From: Methylotuvimicrobium sp. KM2
GTDB lineage: Bacteria > Pseudomonadota > Gammaproteobacteria > Methylococcales > Methylomonadaceae
Direction of reading: 5' to 3'
NCBI RefSeq assembly: GCF_038051925.1
Contig: NZ_CP150634.1
Coordinates: 2,046,001 to 2,110,000, forward strand
Length of the DNA: 64,000 bases
Position 1 is the first letter of the stretch; each line of letters starts with the position of its first letter. Positions 37,179 through 45,807 of the stretch are shown here, piece after piece. The translations under genes and the position numbers were made by a program. Below the pieces are notes generated by a model. It worked only from the letters and a program-made list of their open reading frames with translations. It did not search any database and was not told the origin of the DNA.

Positions 37179-37568
37179 TTAGGGCAGATGCACCGGTTCC
37201 GGCGCTTGCCAGTCGGGGTTTTTATGTTCGGCGATCACATTCGTGTAAATGCCGCCCCGCACATTGAAATTCGCCCGGATACGCATGAAGTTGGGATGGA
37301 TTGCCGCGGCGATGTGATCGAGAATTTCGTTCGTGACTGCTTCATGAAATGCGCCCCGATCGCGGAAGGACCACATATAGAGTTTTAGCGATTTGAGTTC
37401 GACGCAGAGTTGATTCGGAACATATTCTATCGTTAACGTCGCGAAATCGGGTTGGCCGGTTTTAGGGCACAGACAGGTGAATTCCGGGATGTCGATGCGA
37501 ATCGTAAAATCCCTGCCGGGTCTTGGGTTGTCGAAGGTTTCGAGCTGTGTGCTGGGTTGTGTCGTCAT
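37179..37568 (-). CDS. queF: NADPH-dependent preQ0 reductase QueF
   Basis: 129 residues, the short unimodular QueF type. The catalytic cysteine lies in [13 protein letters not shown] (C34, D41). The NADPH/substrate motif ELKSLKLY is at about 57-64 and the catalytic H-E is in AFHEA (H75, E76). It reduces 7-cyano-7-deazaguanine to preQ1 for queuosine in tRNA. It is first in a queF-flhB-like-psd minus-strand unit and divergent from smc. Confidence 0.95.
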   Translation of the reverse strand: MTTQPSTQLETFDNPRPGRDFTIRIDIPEFTCLCPKTGQPDFATLTIEYVPNQLCVELKSLKLYMWSFRDRGAFHEAVTNEILDHIAAAIHPNFMRIRANFNVRGGIYTNVIAEHKNPDWQAPEPVHLP

Positions 37569-37669
37569 GTATCGATGATAAAAAGCAAAAATAAAAAGTC
37601 GAAGTTAATCCGGATATCGTTAATAATACGCGGTTATTTCCATTTAAACCAAGCAGCATTGTACCAGTA

Positions 37670-40600
37670 ATGAAACTGGAAAAAATCAAACTTTCAGGAT
37701 TTAAATCGTTCGTCGATCCGACCGTTATCCCGATTGCCGGTAATTTAACCGCGATCGTCGGGCCCAATGGTTGCGGCAAGTCCAATATCATCGATGCGGT
37801 TCGCTGGGTGATGGGGGAGAGTTCGGCCAAGCATCTGCGCGGCGGCAGCATGGCCGATGTGATATTTAACGGTTCGGCATCGCGTAAACCGGTCGGCACA
37901 GCATCGGTCGAATTAATATTCGATAACAGCGAAGGCAAGGCCGGCGGCGAGTTCGCGAAATACAATACGATTTCGATCAAACGCCAGGTCAGCCGTGACG
38001 GGCAATCAATGTATGCTTTAAATAATGCGCGTTGCCGACGCAAGGATATTACCGACTTGTTTTTAGGTACCGGGCTTGGTTCGAGAAGTTATGCGATCAT
38101 CGAACAGGGTACGATTTCGCGCATGGTCGAGGCCAAACCGGAAGAACTACGCGTGCACATCGAAGAAGCGGCGGGCGTTTCCAAGTATAAGGAGAGACGC
38201 CAGGAAACCGAGTCGCGCATGCAGCATACGCGCGAAAACCTGGAGCGTTTGACCGACTTGCGCGATGAAGTCGAAAAACAATTGAAACATCTGCAAAAAC
38301 AAGCCGAAAAAGCCGAAAAATATACCGGCCTAAAGCAGCAAGAGCGTCAATTCAAATTGGAATTGCTGGCGATGCGCTGGGATGGTTATCATCAATCCTT
38401 GCGGAAATTGGATGATCAGTTGCGTGAAGTTGCCGAAGAACATAATCGTTTGTTCGTTTCTTCGCGCGAGACCGACGCCGCGATCGAAGCCGCGCGCGCC
38501 GAACATAAGAATCGGCAAGCGGCGATGAATCGCACGCAAGGCGAATATTATCAGACGTCCTCCGAAGTCGGTCGTTTGGAGCAGACGATCAAGTTGAATC
38601 AAAAAAGCCATGAGGAGATCGTGGTCGAGATTGACCGGCTCAGGCGGCAGCTCGAGCAATCGGCTAACGAGCTTGAAAACGATCAACTGCAATTGGAGGA
38701 AATTAAACAAGCCTTGTTCGAAGCCGATGAAGCATTGGCGCTGAGCCTGGAGCGCGCCGAGGATGCGGACATGGCGCGCCAACAAGCGCAGGATGAAAAA
38801 AGCGCTTGGCAACGGCAATGGGAGTCTTATCTTGCGACAAGTTCGGGCGCTAAGGAACAAGCCGAAATCGAACGGGTTAAAATCCAACAGTTGGATAGTC
38901 AAAGTCGCCAACTGCAAGGGCGCTTGGATAAATTGTATACCGAGCAGGGCGAATTGACCGCAAGCCATTTACAAACCGCTATCGAAGACTTGTCCGCAAC
39001 GGTCGAATTACTTCAAGAGCAGCGCGATGAGATGCATGGGCAACTGGAGGATTTATTGGCGCGCATCCAGGAGCAACGTCAACAGCTCAAGCAAAATAAT
39101 CATGAGTTGCACGGCTTGCGCTCCGAGCTGCATGGCGTCAACGGCAAGATTTCATCGCTGGAGTTGTTGCAGCAACATGCGATGGGGAAGGATAACAAGC
39201 ATTTGGCTGGATGGTTGGATCGAGCCCAATTGACGGATAATAAACGTCTGGCGGAGTTGCTCGAAGTCGAAAGCGGCTGGGATCATGCGCTTGAAACCGT
39301 ACTGGGTGCTTATCTCGAGGCGGTTTGCGTTGAGGATGCCGAGTCACTGTTTCCAGTATTGCAAAACCTGACCGAGGATTCGGTGACGCTGTTTGAAACG
39401 CGAGAGTTTAAACAACAATTGCAACATACCGCATTGCCGGCCTTGATCGATAAGGTCAAGGCACCTTGGGATTTGCAGGGTTTGTTGACCGGTATTTATT
39501 GCGCGGATAATTTGGCCTCTGCGAAGGCGATGGAATCGTCGCTCAAACCTTACGAATCGATTATTCTACCCGACGGCACTTGGATAGGATGCGGTTGGTT
39601 ACGTATTATTCACAGTAAAGACAGTAAAACCGGTGTTTTGCAACGTGAAAAAGAACTGCGTTCGCTTAAACAGCGCCAATCGGAATTGCAACAACAAATC
39701 GAGCAACTCGAGGAGCGGATCGAAGACGCCGAGCAATCCTTGAAAGATGCCGAAGCTCATCGGGAAACCTGGCAGCGAGATGAAAAATCGCTCAGTTCGG
39801 AATTATCGGCTAAAAGCGCCGAATTGAGCGCGGAGTCAGCCCGGCACGAGCAGCAACAGCGGCGCTTGGCGCAGGTCCGTCATGAAATCGATGAAATCGT
39901 CGCTGAAACCGCCGAACAGGCGGAGATGCAAGCCGAAGCCGAAATAAAATTGCAACAAGCCGAGCAACATTTGTATCGACTAGATGAACAAAAAGAAGCA
40001 TTGGTAGAGGCTAATCGGGTTTTGCAAACTAAGCTGCAAGCCGCTGAGGCCCGAGCTTCGGAAATTAAGCAACAGGTTTTCAGTTATCAGTCGAAGATTG
40101 AATCATTGCGTTCTTCAGAGTCTTTGACGACAAAACAAATCGAACGCTTAAGTCTGCAAAATCGACAAGCCGGCGAGCGTATCGCGGAACTGGAGCAAAA
40201 GCTGGTCGACACTGCCGCGCCGATTGACGATGAAAAGCTCTTATTGCAACAATACCGTACCGATAAAGAAAGGCTGGAGAAGGATCTTAAGGCCGCGAGA
40301 AAATTACTCGAGGAAACCGAACAAATCATCGCCGGTTTAACCGAGAGGCATACGCAAATTCAGCGCGACTTGGAAAAACAGAAAGCAAGCTTGGATAAGC
40401 TCCGTTTCGAGCAGCAAGAGTGTCAGGTTCGGCGGCAAACAATCACCGAACAACTAAATGAAATCGATGCCGAACCTGAGCAGGTATTACAGCAAATACC
40501 GGAAGACGCTAATGAAGAGGGCTGGAAATCGAAAGTCGATGTACTGGCAACTCAAATCGATAAGTTGGGTGCGATTAACCTGAGCGCGATCGATGAATAT

Positions 40601-41179
40601 CAAGTTCAGTCGGAACGCCTGAAGTTTCTCGACGATCAGCATGCCGATTTGACCGAAGCCTTGGATACTCTCACGGAAGCGATCAATAAAATAGATAAAG
40701 AAAGCCGGCAGCGTTTTAGGGAAACATTCGATAAAATAAACAGCGGTTTGCAAGAAAAATTCCCTAAGCTATTCGGAGGAGGGCAGGCTTACCTAGAATT
40801 GACTGAAGTCGATGTATTGGCGGCCGGTGTCAATATCATCGCCCGTCCGCCGGGCAAGCGGAACAGTTCGATTCATTTGTTATCGGGTGGTGAAAAAGCA
40901 TTAACGGCGGTTGCATTGGTATTTTCTATCTTTGAGCTCAATCCGGCGCCGTTTTGTTTATTGGACGAGGTCGATGCGCCACTGGACGATGCTAACGTGG
41001 GCCGTTTTTCGAAAATGGTCGAAGAAATGTCCGCGGCCGTGCAGTTTTTATTTATATCGCATAACAAGGTGACGATGGAGATTGCAAAACAATTGGCAGG
41101 TGTTACGATGAGAGAGCCCGGAGTGTCGCGCATGGTCGCGGTGGATATTGAAGAAGCAATGAGTCTGGCGGAAAGCTAA
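37670..41179 (+). CDS. smc: Chromosome segregation protein SMC
   Basis: 1169 residues. Walker A is GPNGCGKSN (31-39), followed by two long coiled coils (about 170-500 and 665-1000) around a hinge (about 510-650, GWLDRAQLTDNKRLAELLEV). The C-terminal head has signature LLSGGEKALTAVAL and Walker B FCLLDEVDAPLDD. It condenses and separates chromosomes with ScpAB; presence of SMC rather than MukB is typical outside enterobacteria. The zipA ATG overlaps the stop (TAATG). Confidence 0.97.
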   Translation: MKLEKIKLSGFKSFVDPTVIPIAGNLTAIVGPNGCGKSNIIDAVRWVMGESSAKHLRGGSMADVIFNGSASRKPVGTASVELIFDNSEGKAGGEFAKYNTISIKRQVSRDGQSMYALNNARCRRKDITDLFLGTGLGSRSYAIIEQGTISRMVEAKPEELRVHIEEAAGVSKYKERRQETESRMQHTRENLERLTDLRDEVEKQLKHLQKQAEKAEKYTGLKQQERQFKLELLAMRWDGYHQSLRKLDDQLREVAEEHNRLFVSSRETDAAIEAARAEHKNRQAAMNRTQGEYYQTSSEVGRLEQTIKLNQKSHEEIVVEIDRLRRQLEQSANELENDQLQLEEIKQALFEADEALALSLERAEDADMARQQAQDEKSAWQRQWESYLATSSGAKEQAEIERVKIQQLDSQSRQLQGRLDKLYTEQGELTASHLQTAIEDLSATVELLQEQRDEMHGQLEDLLARIQEQRQQLKQNNHELHGLRSELHGVNGKISSLELLQQHAMGKDNKHLAGWLDRAQLTDNKRLAELLEVESGWDHALETVLGAYLEAVCVEDAESLFPVLQNLTEDSVTLFETREFKQQLQHTALPALIDKVKAPWDLQGLLTGIYCADNLASAKAMESSLKPYESIILPDGTWIGCGWLRIIHSKDSKTGVLQREKELRSLKQRQSELQQQIEQLEERIEDAEQSLKDAEAHRETWQRDEKSLSSELSAKSAELSAESARHEQQQRRLAQVRHEIDEIVAETAEQAEMQAEAEIKLQQAEQHLYRLDEQKEALVEANRVLQTKLQAAEARASEIKQQVFSYQSKIESLRSSESLTTKQIERLSLQNRQAGERIAELEQKLVDTAAPIDDEKLLLQQYRTDKERLEKDLKAARKLLEETEQIIAGLTERHTQIQRDLEKQKASLDKLRFEQQECQVRRQTITEQLNEIDAEPEQVLQQIPEDANEEGWKSKVDVLATQIDKLGAINLSAIDEYQVQSERLKFLDDQHADLTEALDTLTEAINKIDKESRQRFRETFDKINSGLQEKFPKLFGGGQAYLELTEVDVLAAGVNIIARPPGKRNSSIHLLSGGEKALTAVALVFSIFELNPAPFCLLDEVDAPLDDANVGRFSKMVEEMSAAVQFLFISHNKVTMEIAKQLAGVTMREPGVSRMVAVDIEEAMSLAES

Positions 41180-41913
41180 TGGATAAAGAAATTTTAAGAA
41201 TGGTTATTATTGTCATGGGGTTGATTGTGATCGCGGTCATGTTGCTGTGGTCTTATTTCAAAGGCAAAAAATCTCGGCGGGATGGTTTTTATTTCGACGA
41301 TAAGGAGTCGGTACGGAATATCGATCCGTCGCTGGCCTTGCATCCCGAACACGACGAATTCGACATCGTGCCGCTCGACTCTGCGCAAGGCAAGGATGAT
41401 TCGGCCGATTTCAAGGATTATTCGACTGAAACACGATACGGCTACGAGTCGGTTAAACAGCCTGATACCGATGCATCGGCTCAGCCGTATCAAACCAAAA
41501 AATCGAAAGATCAACTGCCTGCGCTAATTCAATTTAGTTTGATAGCCGCCGAGGATGAAGGGTTTAACGGCACCGATCTGGCCTTGGCTTTCGACAGTGT
41601 CGGATTGGTCTACGGTAATATTAAGATTTACGAGCGCTTGGATAGTAGAGGCTTGGTGGATTTCGGCGTGGCTAGCATGGTTGAGCCTGGCATATTCCCT
41701 GATCGTGATTTAGAAAAATTCACGACGCCGGGCTTGGTATTTTTTATGCAACCGCGTGAAGTCGATGATCCTGTGTCGGTATTTGATGATTTTATCGAAA
41801 CGATCGATATATTGGCCGAGGAGCTCGATGGCGTGCCGTGGGACGATCAGCGCCAACCGCTGACCGACGAAACGGTTGAAGTGTTGAGGAATCGCTTGTC
41901 GTTGGGCAATTGA
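41179..41913 (+). CDS. zipA: Cell division protein ZipA
   Basis: 244 residues. An N-terminal membrane anchor (about 6-25), basic stretch (KGKKSRR), a variable linker (35-115) and the C-terminal FtsZ-binding domain (about 115-244; IQFSLIAAEDEGFNGTDLAL...FVMQPR-like FFMQPREVDDP). ZipA tethers FtsZ to the membrane at the division site. It starts within the smc stop, so it is co-expressed. ligA, the frequent third gene, is not present. Confidence 0.93.
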   Translation: MDKEILRMVIIVMGLIVIAVMLLWSYFKGKKSRRDGFYFDDKESVRNIDPSLALHPEHDEFDIVPLDSAQGKDDSADFKDYSTETRYGYESVKQPDTDASAQPYQTKKSKDQLPALIQFSLIAAEDEGFNGTDLALAFDSVGLVYGNIKIYERLDSRGLVDFGVASMVEPGIFPDRDLEKFTTPGLVFFMQPREVDDPVSVFDDFIETIDILAEELDGVPWDDQRQPLTDETVEVLRNRLSLGN

Positions 41914-41915
41914 TC

Positions 41916-41955
41916 AAAAGGGCTCGAAACGAACGAACGTCTCGAGCCCTTTTGT
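41916..41955 (+). terminator. Terminator after smc-zipA
   Basis: AAAAGGGCTCGA pairs with TCGAGCCCTTTT around an 11-17 nt loop, with the T run as the last arm. It lies 2 bp after the zipA stop. Confidence 0.85.
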
Positions 41956-41994
41956 TAGCTTTATTGCAGTCTCGGTTTCCCGACAATAAATAAT

Positions 41995-42438
41995 TTATTG
42001 ATTTATTTTCTTATAGCCGGTGACAGGCCATTTGCTAGATGACGATTTGGAAGTCTCTTTCTGATCTTCAATCTCAAGTTCTGCCGCGGCAGCCGATCCT
42101 TTGGATTGGGTTGACATTTGAATGTGTTCAATGGCTTCTTCGGCCGGTGGTGTTGCTATGTCGGCATGATCCATCTTGCCGTGTTCGATGGAATACTCCA
42201 ATACTTTAACGGCGGCTTCCAGATGCGCTTTTTCCTCGCCTTCCGCAGTTTCTAACGCTTTTATCGCATGTTCTAATGCAGCTTCGGCATGTTCGACCAA
42301 AATCGAAGCGTGGCCCATTTTGCCGTGCTCGACTGCGGCATGCGCATGCTCTAATGCCACTGCAGAATGATCTTCCGCCATAACCAATTGGCTAGCGCCC
42401 ATCAGCAAACCTATGGTCATTGTTTTTAATAGTTTCAT
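41995..42438 (-). CDS. smbP: Small metal-binding protein, SmbP-like
   Basis: 147 residues. Signal peptide about 1-21 (MKLLKTMTIGLLMGASQLVMA). The mature part has evenly spaced histidines in heptad-like helices (DHSAVALEHAHAAVEHGKMG, VEHAEAALEHAIKALE) followed by an acidic, Ser/Lys-rich tail. SmbP of Nitrosomonas europaea is a periplasmic helical bundle that binds copper. A copper reserve fits an organism with particulate methane monooxygenase, but metal identity is inference. GAGGA lies 7 nt before the ATG. Internal duplication of the HGKMxHA motif (two copies) is visible. Confidence 0.8.
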   Translation of the reverse strand: MKLLKTMTIGLLMGASQLVMAEDHSAVALEHAHAAVEHGKMGHASILVEHAEAALEHAIKALETAEGEEKAHLEAAVKVLEYSIEHGKMDHADIATPPAEEAIEHIQMSTQSKGSAAAAELEIEDQKETSKSSSSKWPVTGYKKINQ

Positions 42439-42984
42439 ATGAATATCCTCTTTTTATGATGTTGTTATAGTAAATTTTAAGGAACATAGCTAAATATAGC
42501 TTTAGCGACCGATTGCATGTGTAACATAATTAAACGTTTACTTGATTATCCTCGTGACGTCGAGCAAAGCATAAGCTGGGCAAAGTTGCCTGAAATTCCC
42601 TTATGCCACACATCTCGACCGGATAGGCATTTCGCATCGGTTGCCGAAGTTTTAGGTTATGTCCGTCCCTTAGTCGATAAATATGCCGTGATGGTTTATT
42701 TATCGGTTACATTGTGAAAACGAAATTTTCCAATGTATTTAATTTCAATGGCTGTGTCGTAGGTCATTGATTTTGCAGTGACTCCATGTCTCTTCTTAAG
42801 GATGACGATTCTGTCTCTTGGGGCACATTAGGTCTGAGCCGTTATACGCCACATTTCCTTAATTCAGATCGATACGAACTTCATTTGATGACTTAAGTCC
42901 GTCGCTACTTAACCTACACCTTTTTAGTGAGCTTTAGCAAGGTCTTTAACCGACTTTGTTTCCAAGAAAATAAAGTCGGGTCAA
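42439..42984. other. Intergenic region between smbP and the YedK-like gene
   Basis: An open frame at 42517-42717 (plus strand, 66 residues, MCNIIKRLLDYPRDVEQSIS...) has no recognisable domain or ribosome-binding site and is weakly supported. The smbP promoter should lie in 42439-42520 on the minus strand. Nothing else is recognised. Confidence 0.4.
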
Positions 42985-43656
42985 TCAATGGGCTAATTGA
43001 ATCGGATGAATGCATGCTTCATCGTTATGGACCGGATTATTGACATGTTGGCTAATCGGCGTCAATTCCATTTGTTGATAAGAAAAGGTTTGATCGAAAG
43101 CGAGCACGTCGATTTCGAATGTTTGTTTATTCAACCAATCGCCATAATTTTTAGGGTTGATAATGACCGGCATGCGTTCATGAATGTCTGAAACCGGTGC
43201 TAAGGCCGGGCAGGTAATAATCGTGCAGGAATAAATGGTTTCGTCGCCGTTTGTCCAATGCTCCCATAACCCTGCAAATGAGAATAGTTGATTATCCCGA
43301 TAATGAACATGATACGGTTGTTTACCGATTTCGGTTTGTTGCCATTCGTAAAAGCCGGTAGCGGGAATCAGGCAACGCCGTTTAGAATATGCCGCTCTGA
43401 ACGAAGGCTTGTCGGCCAAGGTCTCGGCTCTGGCATTGATTAAGCGGTTGGCGATTTTTGCGTCTTTGCTCCAGGACGGTATCAAGCCCCAATGCAAATA
43501 GACGCTTTTGTTGCTGCCGTCTTCCAATTGCACGATGTTGAGTATTTTTTGTCCCGGCGGAATATTAAAGTCGGTCCGGTATTTCGGCAAACGCTTCAAT
43601 CGGAAATGTTCGATGATCGTGTCGCTCGTCGTGATTAAATTAAACCTTCCGCACAT
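42985..43656 (-). CDS. HMCES/YedK-type abasic-site protein (SRAP domain)
   Basis: 223 residues. The catalytic cysteine is C2 (MCGRFNL) exposed after Met removal. Conserved INARAET (N74), GFYEW (E104) and IHERMPVII (H159) complete the SRAP active site. The family forms a covalent crosslink with abasic sites in single-stranded DNA and protects them during replication. The start is only 2 nt from the divergent PLP-enzyme start (CAT-AG-ATG). Confidence 0.93.
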   Translation of the reverse strand: MCGRFNLITTSDTIIEHFRLKRLPKYRTDFNIPPGQKILNIVQLEDGSNKSVYLHWGLIPSWSKDAKIANRLINARAETLADKPSFRAAYSKRRCLIPATGFYEWQQTEIGKQPYHVHYRDNQLFSFAGLWEHWTNGDETIYSCTIITCPALAPVSDIHERMPVIINPKNYGDWLNKQTFEIDVLAFDQTFSYQQMELTPISQHVNNPVHNDEACIHPIQLAH

Positions 43657-43658
43657 AG

Positions 43659-44561
43659 ATGCACCCTAAACTTATCGCACTCGAAAATCAATTTGCACGT
43701 TCGATTTTAACAAAGGTTTCAGCTCCTTGCCTGGACAGAGAGCAGGTCGAGCTATGGATTAAACGTGACGATTTGCTACATCCTATCGTATCCGGTAACA
43801 AATGGCGTAAACTTAAATACATACTCAACCATGCCTTGTCGCTAGGCGCGATTAAAATCGTCAGCATGGGCGGCGCCTATTCGAATCATTTACATGCCTT
43901 GGCCTATATCGGCCACAGGCTCGGTATTCAGACTGAAGCTTTTATTCGCGGCGAGCCGCAGTCGAATCCAACCTTAAGCGATTTGCGTCAATGGGGAATG
44001 CATTTGCATTTTGTATCGCGTGAAGACTATCGTAATCTCCGGCAATACAAAGAATGCAATGGTTTGCCCGGAAACGACACCGGCGCTTATTGGCTGCCGG
44101 AGGGCGGATCGGTCGATTTGGCTTTGCAAGGCGTGGCCGAACTGGTTTCGGAAATCGATATTCCATACGATGTCGTTTGTTGTCCTTGCGGAACCGGAAC
44201 GACCTTGGCGGGAATTATCGAAGCCGTTCGGCCCGATGTTCGCGTCTTCGGTTTCTCGGCGCTAAAAGGCGGCCCTTTTTTGCGGCATGACGTAGAGGCG
44301 TTATTGACTCAGCCCAGGGGTAATTGGGAAATCGTCACCGATTATCATTTCGGCGGTTTTGCGCGAACCAAGCCTGATTTAATCGAGTTTATCGAGCAAT
44401 TTTTAAACGAGACCTCGGTGCTACTGGAACCGATTTATACCGGAAAAATGTTTTACGGGATCTACGACCTAATCGAGAAAGGTTTCTTTCCTGCCGGTCG
44501 GCGCATTGTCGCGATGCATACCGGCGGTCTACAAGGTAACAGAGGTTTTTGCTTAACATGA
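43659..44561 (+). CDS. PLP enzyme of the ACC deaminase/D-cysteine desulfhydrase family
   Basis: 300 residues, fold type II PLP enzyme. The Schiff-base lysine is K48 in VSGNKWRKLKYIL, followed by SMGGAYSNHLHALA and the phosphate loop PCGTGTTLAG. The fit is with the YedO/DcyD-AcdS group, which deaminates 1-aminocyclopropane-1-carboxylate or desulfhydrates D-cysteine; the key residues that separate the two are not resolvable here. No Shine-Dalgarno is visible before its ATG because the upstream DNA is the start of the YedK-like gene. It overlaps the following methyltransferase gene. Confidence 0.85.
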   Translation: MHPKLIALENQFARSILTKVSAPCLDREQVELWIKRDDLLHPIVSGNKWRKLKYILNHALSLGAIKIVSMGGAYSNHLHALAYIGHRLGIQTEAFIRGEPQSNPTLSDLRQWGMHLHFVSREDYRNLRQYKECNGLPGNDTGAYWLPEGGSVDLALQGVAELVSEIDIPYDVVCCPCGTGTTLAGIIEAVRPDVRVFGFSALKGGPFLRHDVEALLTQPRGNWEIVTDYHFGGFARTKPDLIEFIEQFLNETSVLLEPIYTGKMFYGIYDLIEKGFFPAGRRIVAMHTGGLQGNRGFCLT

Positions 44562-45277
44562 TGAATAAACTTGAAGTAAGCTCAGAGCATCAGAATAACA
44601 GTCACCGATTACTCCAGCGAATACTTGAACCTGAATTGATGGAAGATCCCAAACAGGTACAAGCCTATGCGCAAGCCGATTTTTCGGAGCCTAATGAGCA
44701 TTTTATGCAAAATTTGAAAGCCTTGGTTGGTGTGAAGGACTTCCAAGGCCATGCATTGGATTTGGGTTGTGGACCGGGCGATATCAGTTGCCGTTTTGCA
44801 AGGGCTTATCCATCGTCTCGGGTCGATGCCTTGGACGGGGCGAGCGCGATGCTTGACTATGCCGAATCAATTGTGCCGAGTGACTTGAGCGCGCGCGTCT
44901 GTTTTATTCATGGGAAACTACCAACGGTTTCATTGCCTCGAAGTCGTTATGATTTGATTTTTAGCAATAGCCTGTTACATCATTTGCCGGAACCGCAAGC
45001 CTTGTGGAATTTTGTCAAGCGCTACGCCGGTAATGGAACTAGGATTGCCATTATGGATTTATTCCGTCCTCAAAGCGTTCAGCAAGCCAAAGAAATTGTT
45101 GAAATGTATGCCGCTACGGAACCCGAAATTTTGCAACGCGATTTTTATCATTCGTTATTGGCGGCATTTACACCTGAAGAAATCGAGGAACAATTGCGCG
45201 AAGCCGGCCTAAATTTCGAAGTCGAACGTATTAGTGACCGGCATGTTTTTATTTCGGGGACTTTTATCATCAAATAA
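44558..45277 (+). CDS. SAM-dependent methyltransferase (class I)
   Basis: 239 residues from the ATG at 44558, which overlaps the previous stop (ATGA); a TTG at 44549 is an alternative. The SAM-binding motif I is LDLGCGPGDIS (about 69-79), acidic motif II DALDGAS and motif IV SNSLLHHLPEP. The acceptor is unknown. Translational coupling to the PLP enzyme suggests a joint role, but nothing else tells the pathway. Confidence 0.85.
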   Translation: MMNKLEVSSEHQNNSHRLLQRILEPELMEDPKQVQAYAQADFSEPNEHFMQNLKALVGVKDFQGHALDLGCGPGDISCRFARAYPSSRVDALDGASAMLDYAESIVPSDLSARVCFIHGKLPTVSLPRSRYDLIFSNSLLHHLPEPQALWNFVKRYAGNGTRIAIMDLFRPQSVQQAKEIVEMYAATEPEILQRDFYHSLLAAFTPEEIEEQLREAGLNFEVERISDRHVFISGTFIIK

Positions 45278-45807
45278 TCAAGAACCTAAGCGTACTCAGT
45301 ATCGACAGGCAAATTAAGAAAAATCGTAGCTACTCCCTTTTGATTGAAAAACCGTCTAAGAATAAAAGGTATGGGATGTGTCTATCGAGGAACGCCGTAA
45401 ACCCATCCATGGGGGCTTGGCGGCAGCTCCCTGCTGCCGACATCCTCGCTAGCCACACCCCATACCTTCATAAAGTTAACCATTTTTTGAGTATAAAGGG
45501 AATAGTTAGTCCCCCGGCACTTATCGTTCCCATGCTCTGCGTGGGAATGCTTGAGTACCGCTCCAGCGGTACGAGACGCTAGAGAGTCTGTGAAAGTATT
45601 GGTGAATACATCATAAAAAATTTATTCACCATGAAGAACATGAAGGCAATGAAGGTAAAAGCATATAAAATCAATAATATAACTCTTCATGTTACTTCAT
45701 AGTCTTCATGGTTATTTCGTAATCTTAAATACTTTTACAGCCTCTGGAGCGTGGGAGCGATAGGGGACATGAATAATTAACAATAATCTATTACGGAAAT
45801 TAGTAGT
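45278..45807. repeat. Cluster of nested repeats upstream of ppk1
   Basis: In order: a C-like palindrome with TGGCGGCAGCTCC/CTGCTGCCGAC (about 45390-45465); a degenerate family B left end (AATAGTTAGTCCCCCGGCAC, from 45501) with GTTCCCATGCTCTGCGTGGG; a family D copy (about 45615-45715, ACCATGAAGAACATGAAG ... CTTCATGGTTATT); and a family B right end (GAGCGTGGGAGCGATAGGGG...GAATAATTAAC, to 45781). So D appears to sit inside an older B. No gene is visible. Confidence 0.6.

Noticed and set aside
42517..42717. 66-codon frame between smbP and the YedK-like gene
   Set aside because: No ribosome-binding site, domain or coupling to neighbours; kept only as a remark in the intergenic entry.
45340..45582. 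Open frame of 80 codons upstream of ppk1
   Set aside because: It crosses C-like and B-like repeats and has no coding character.
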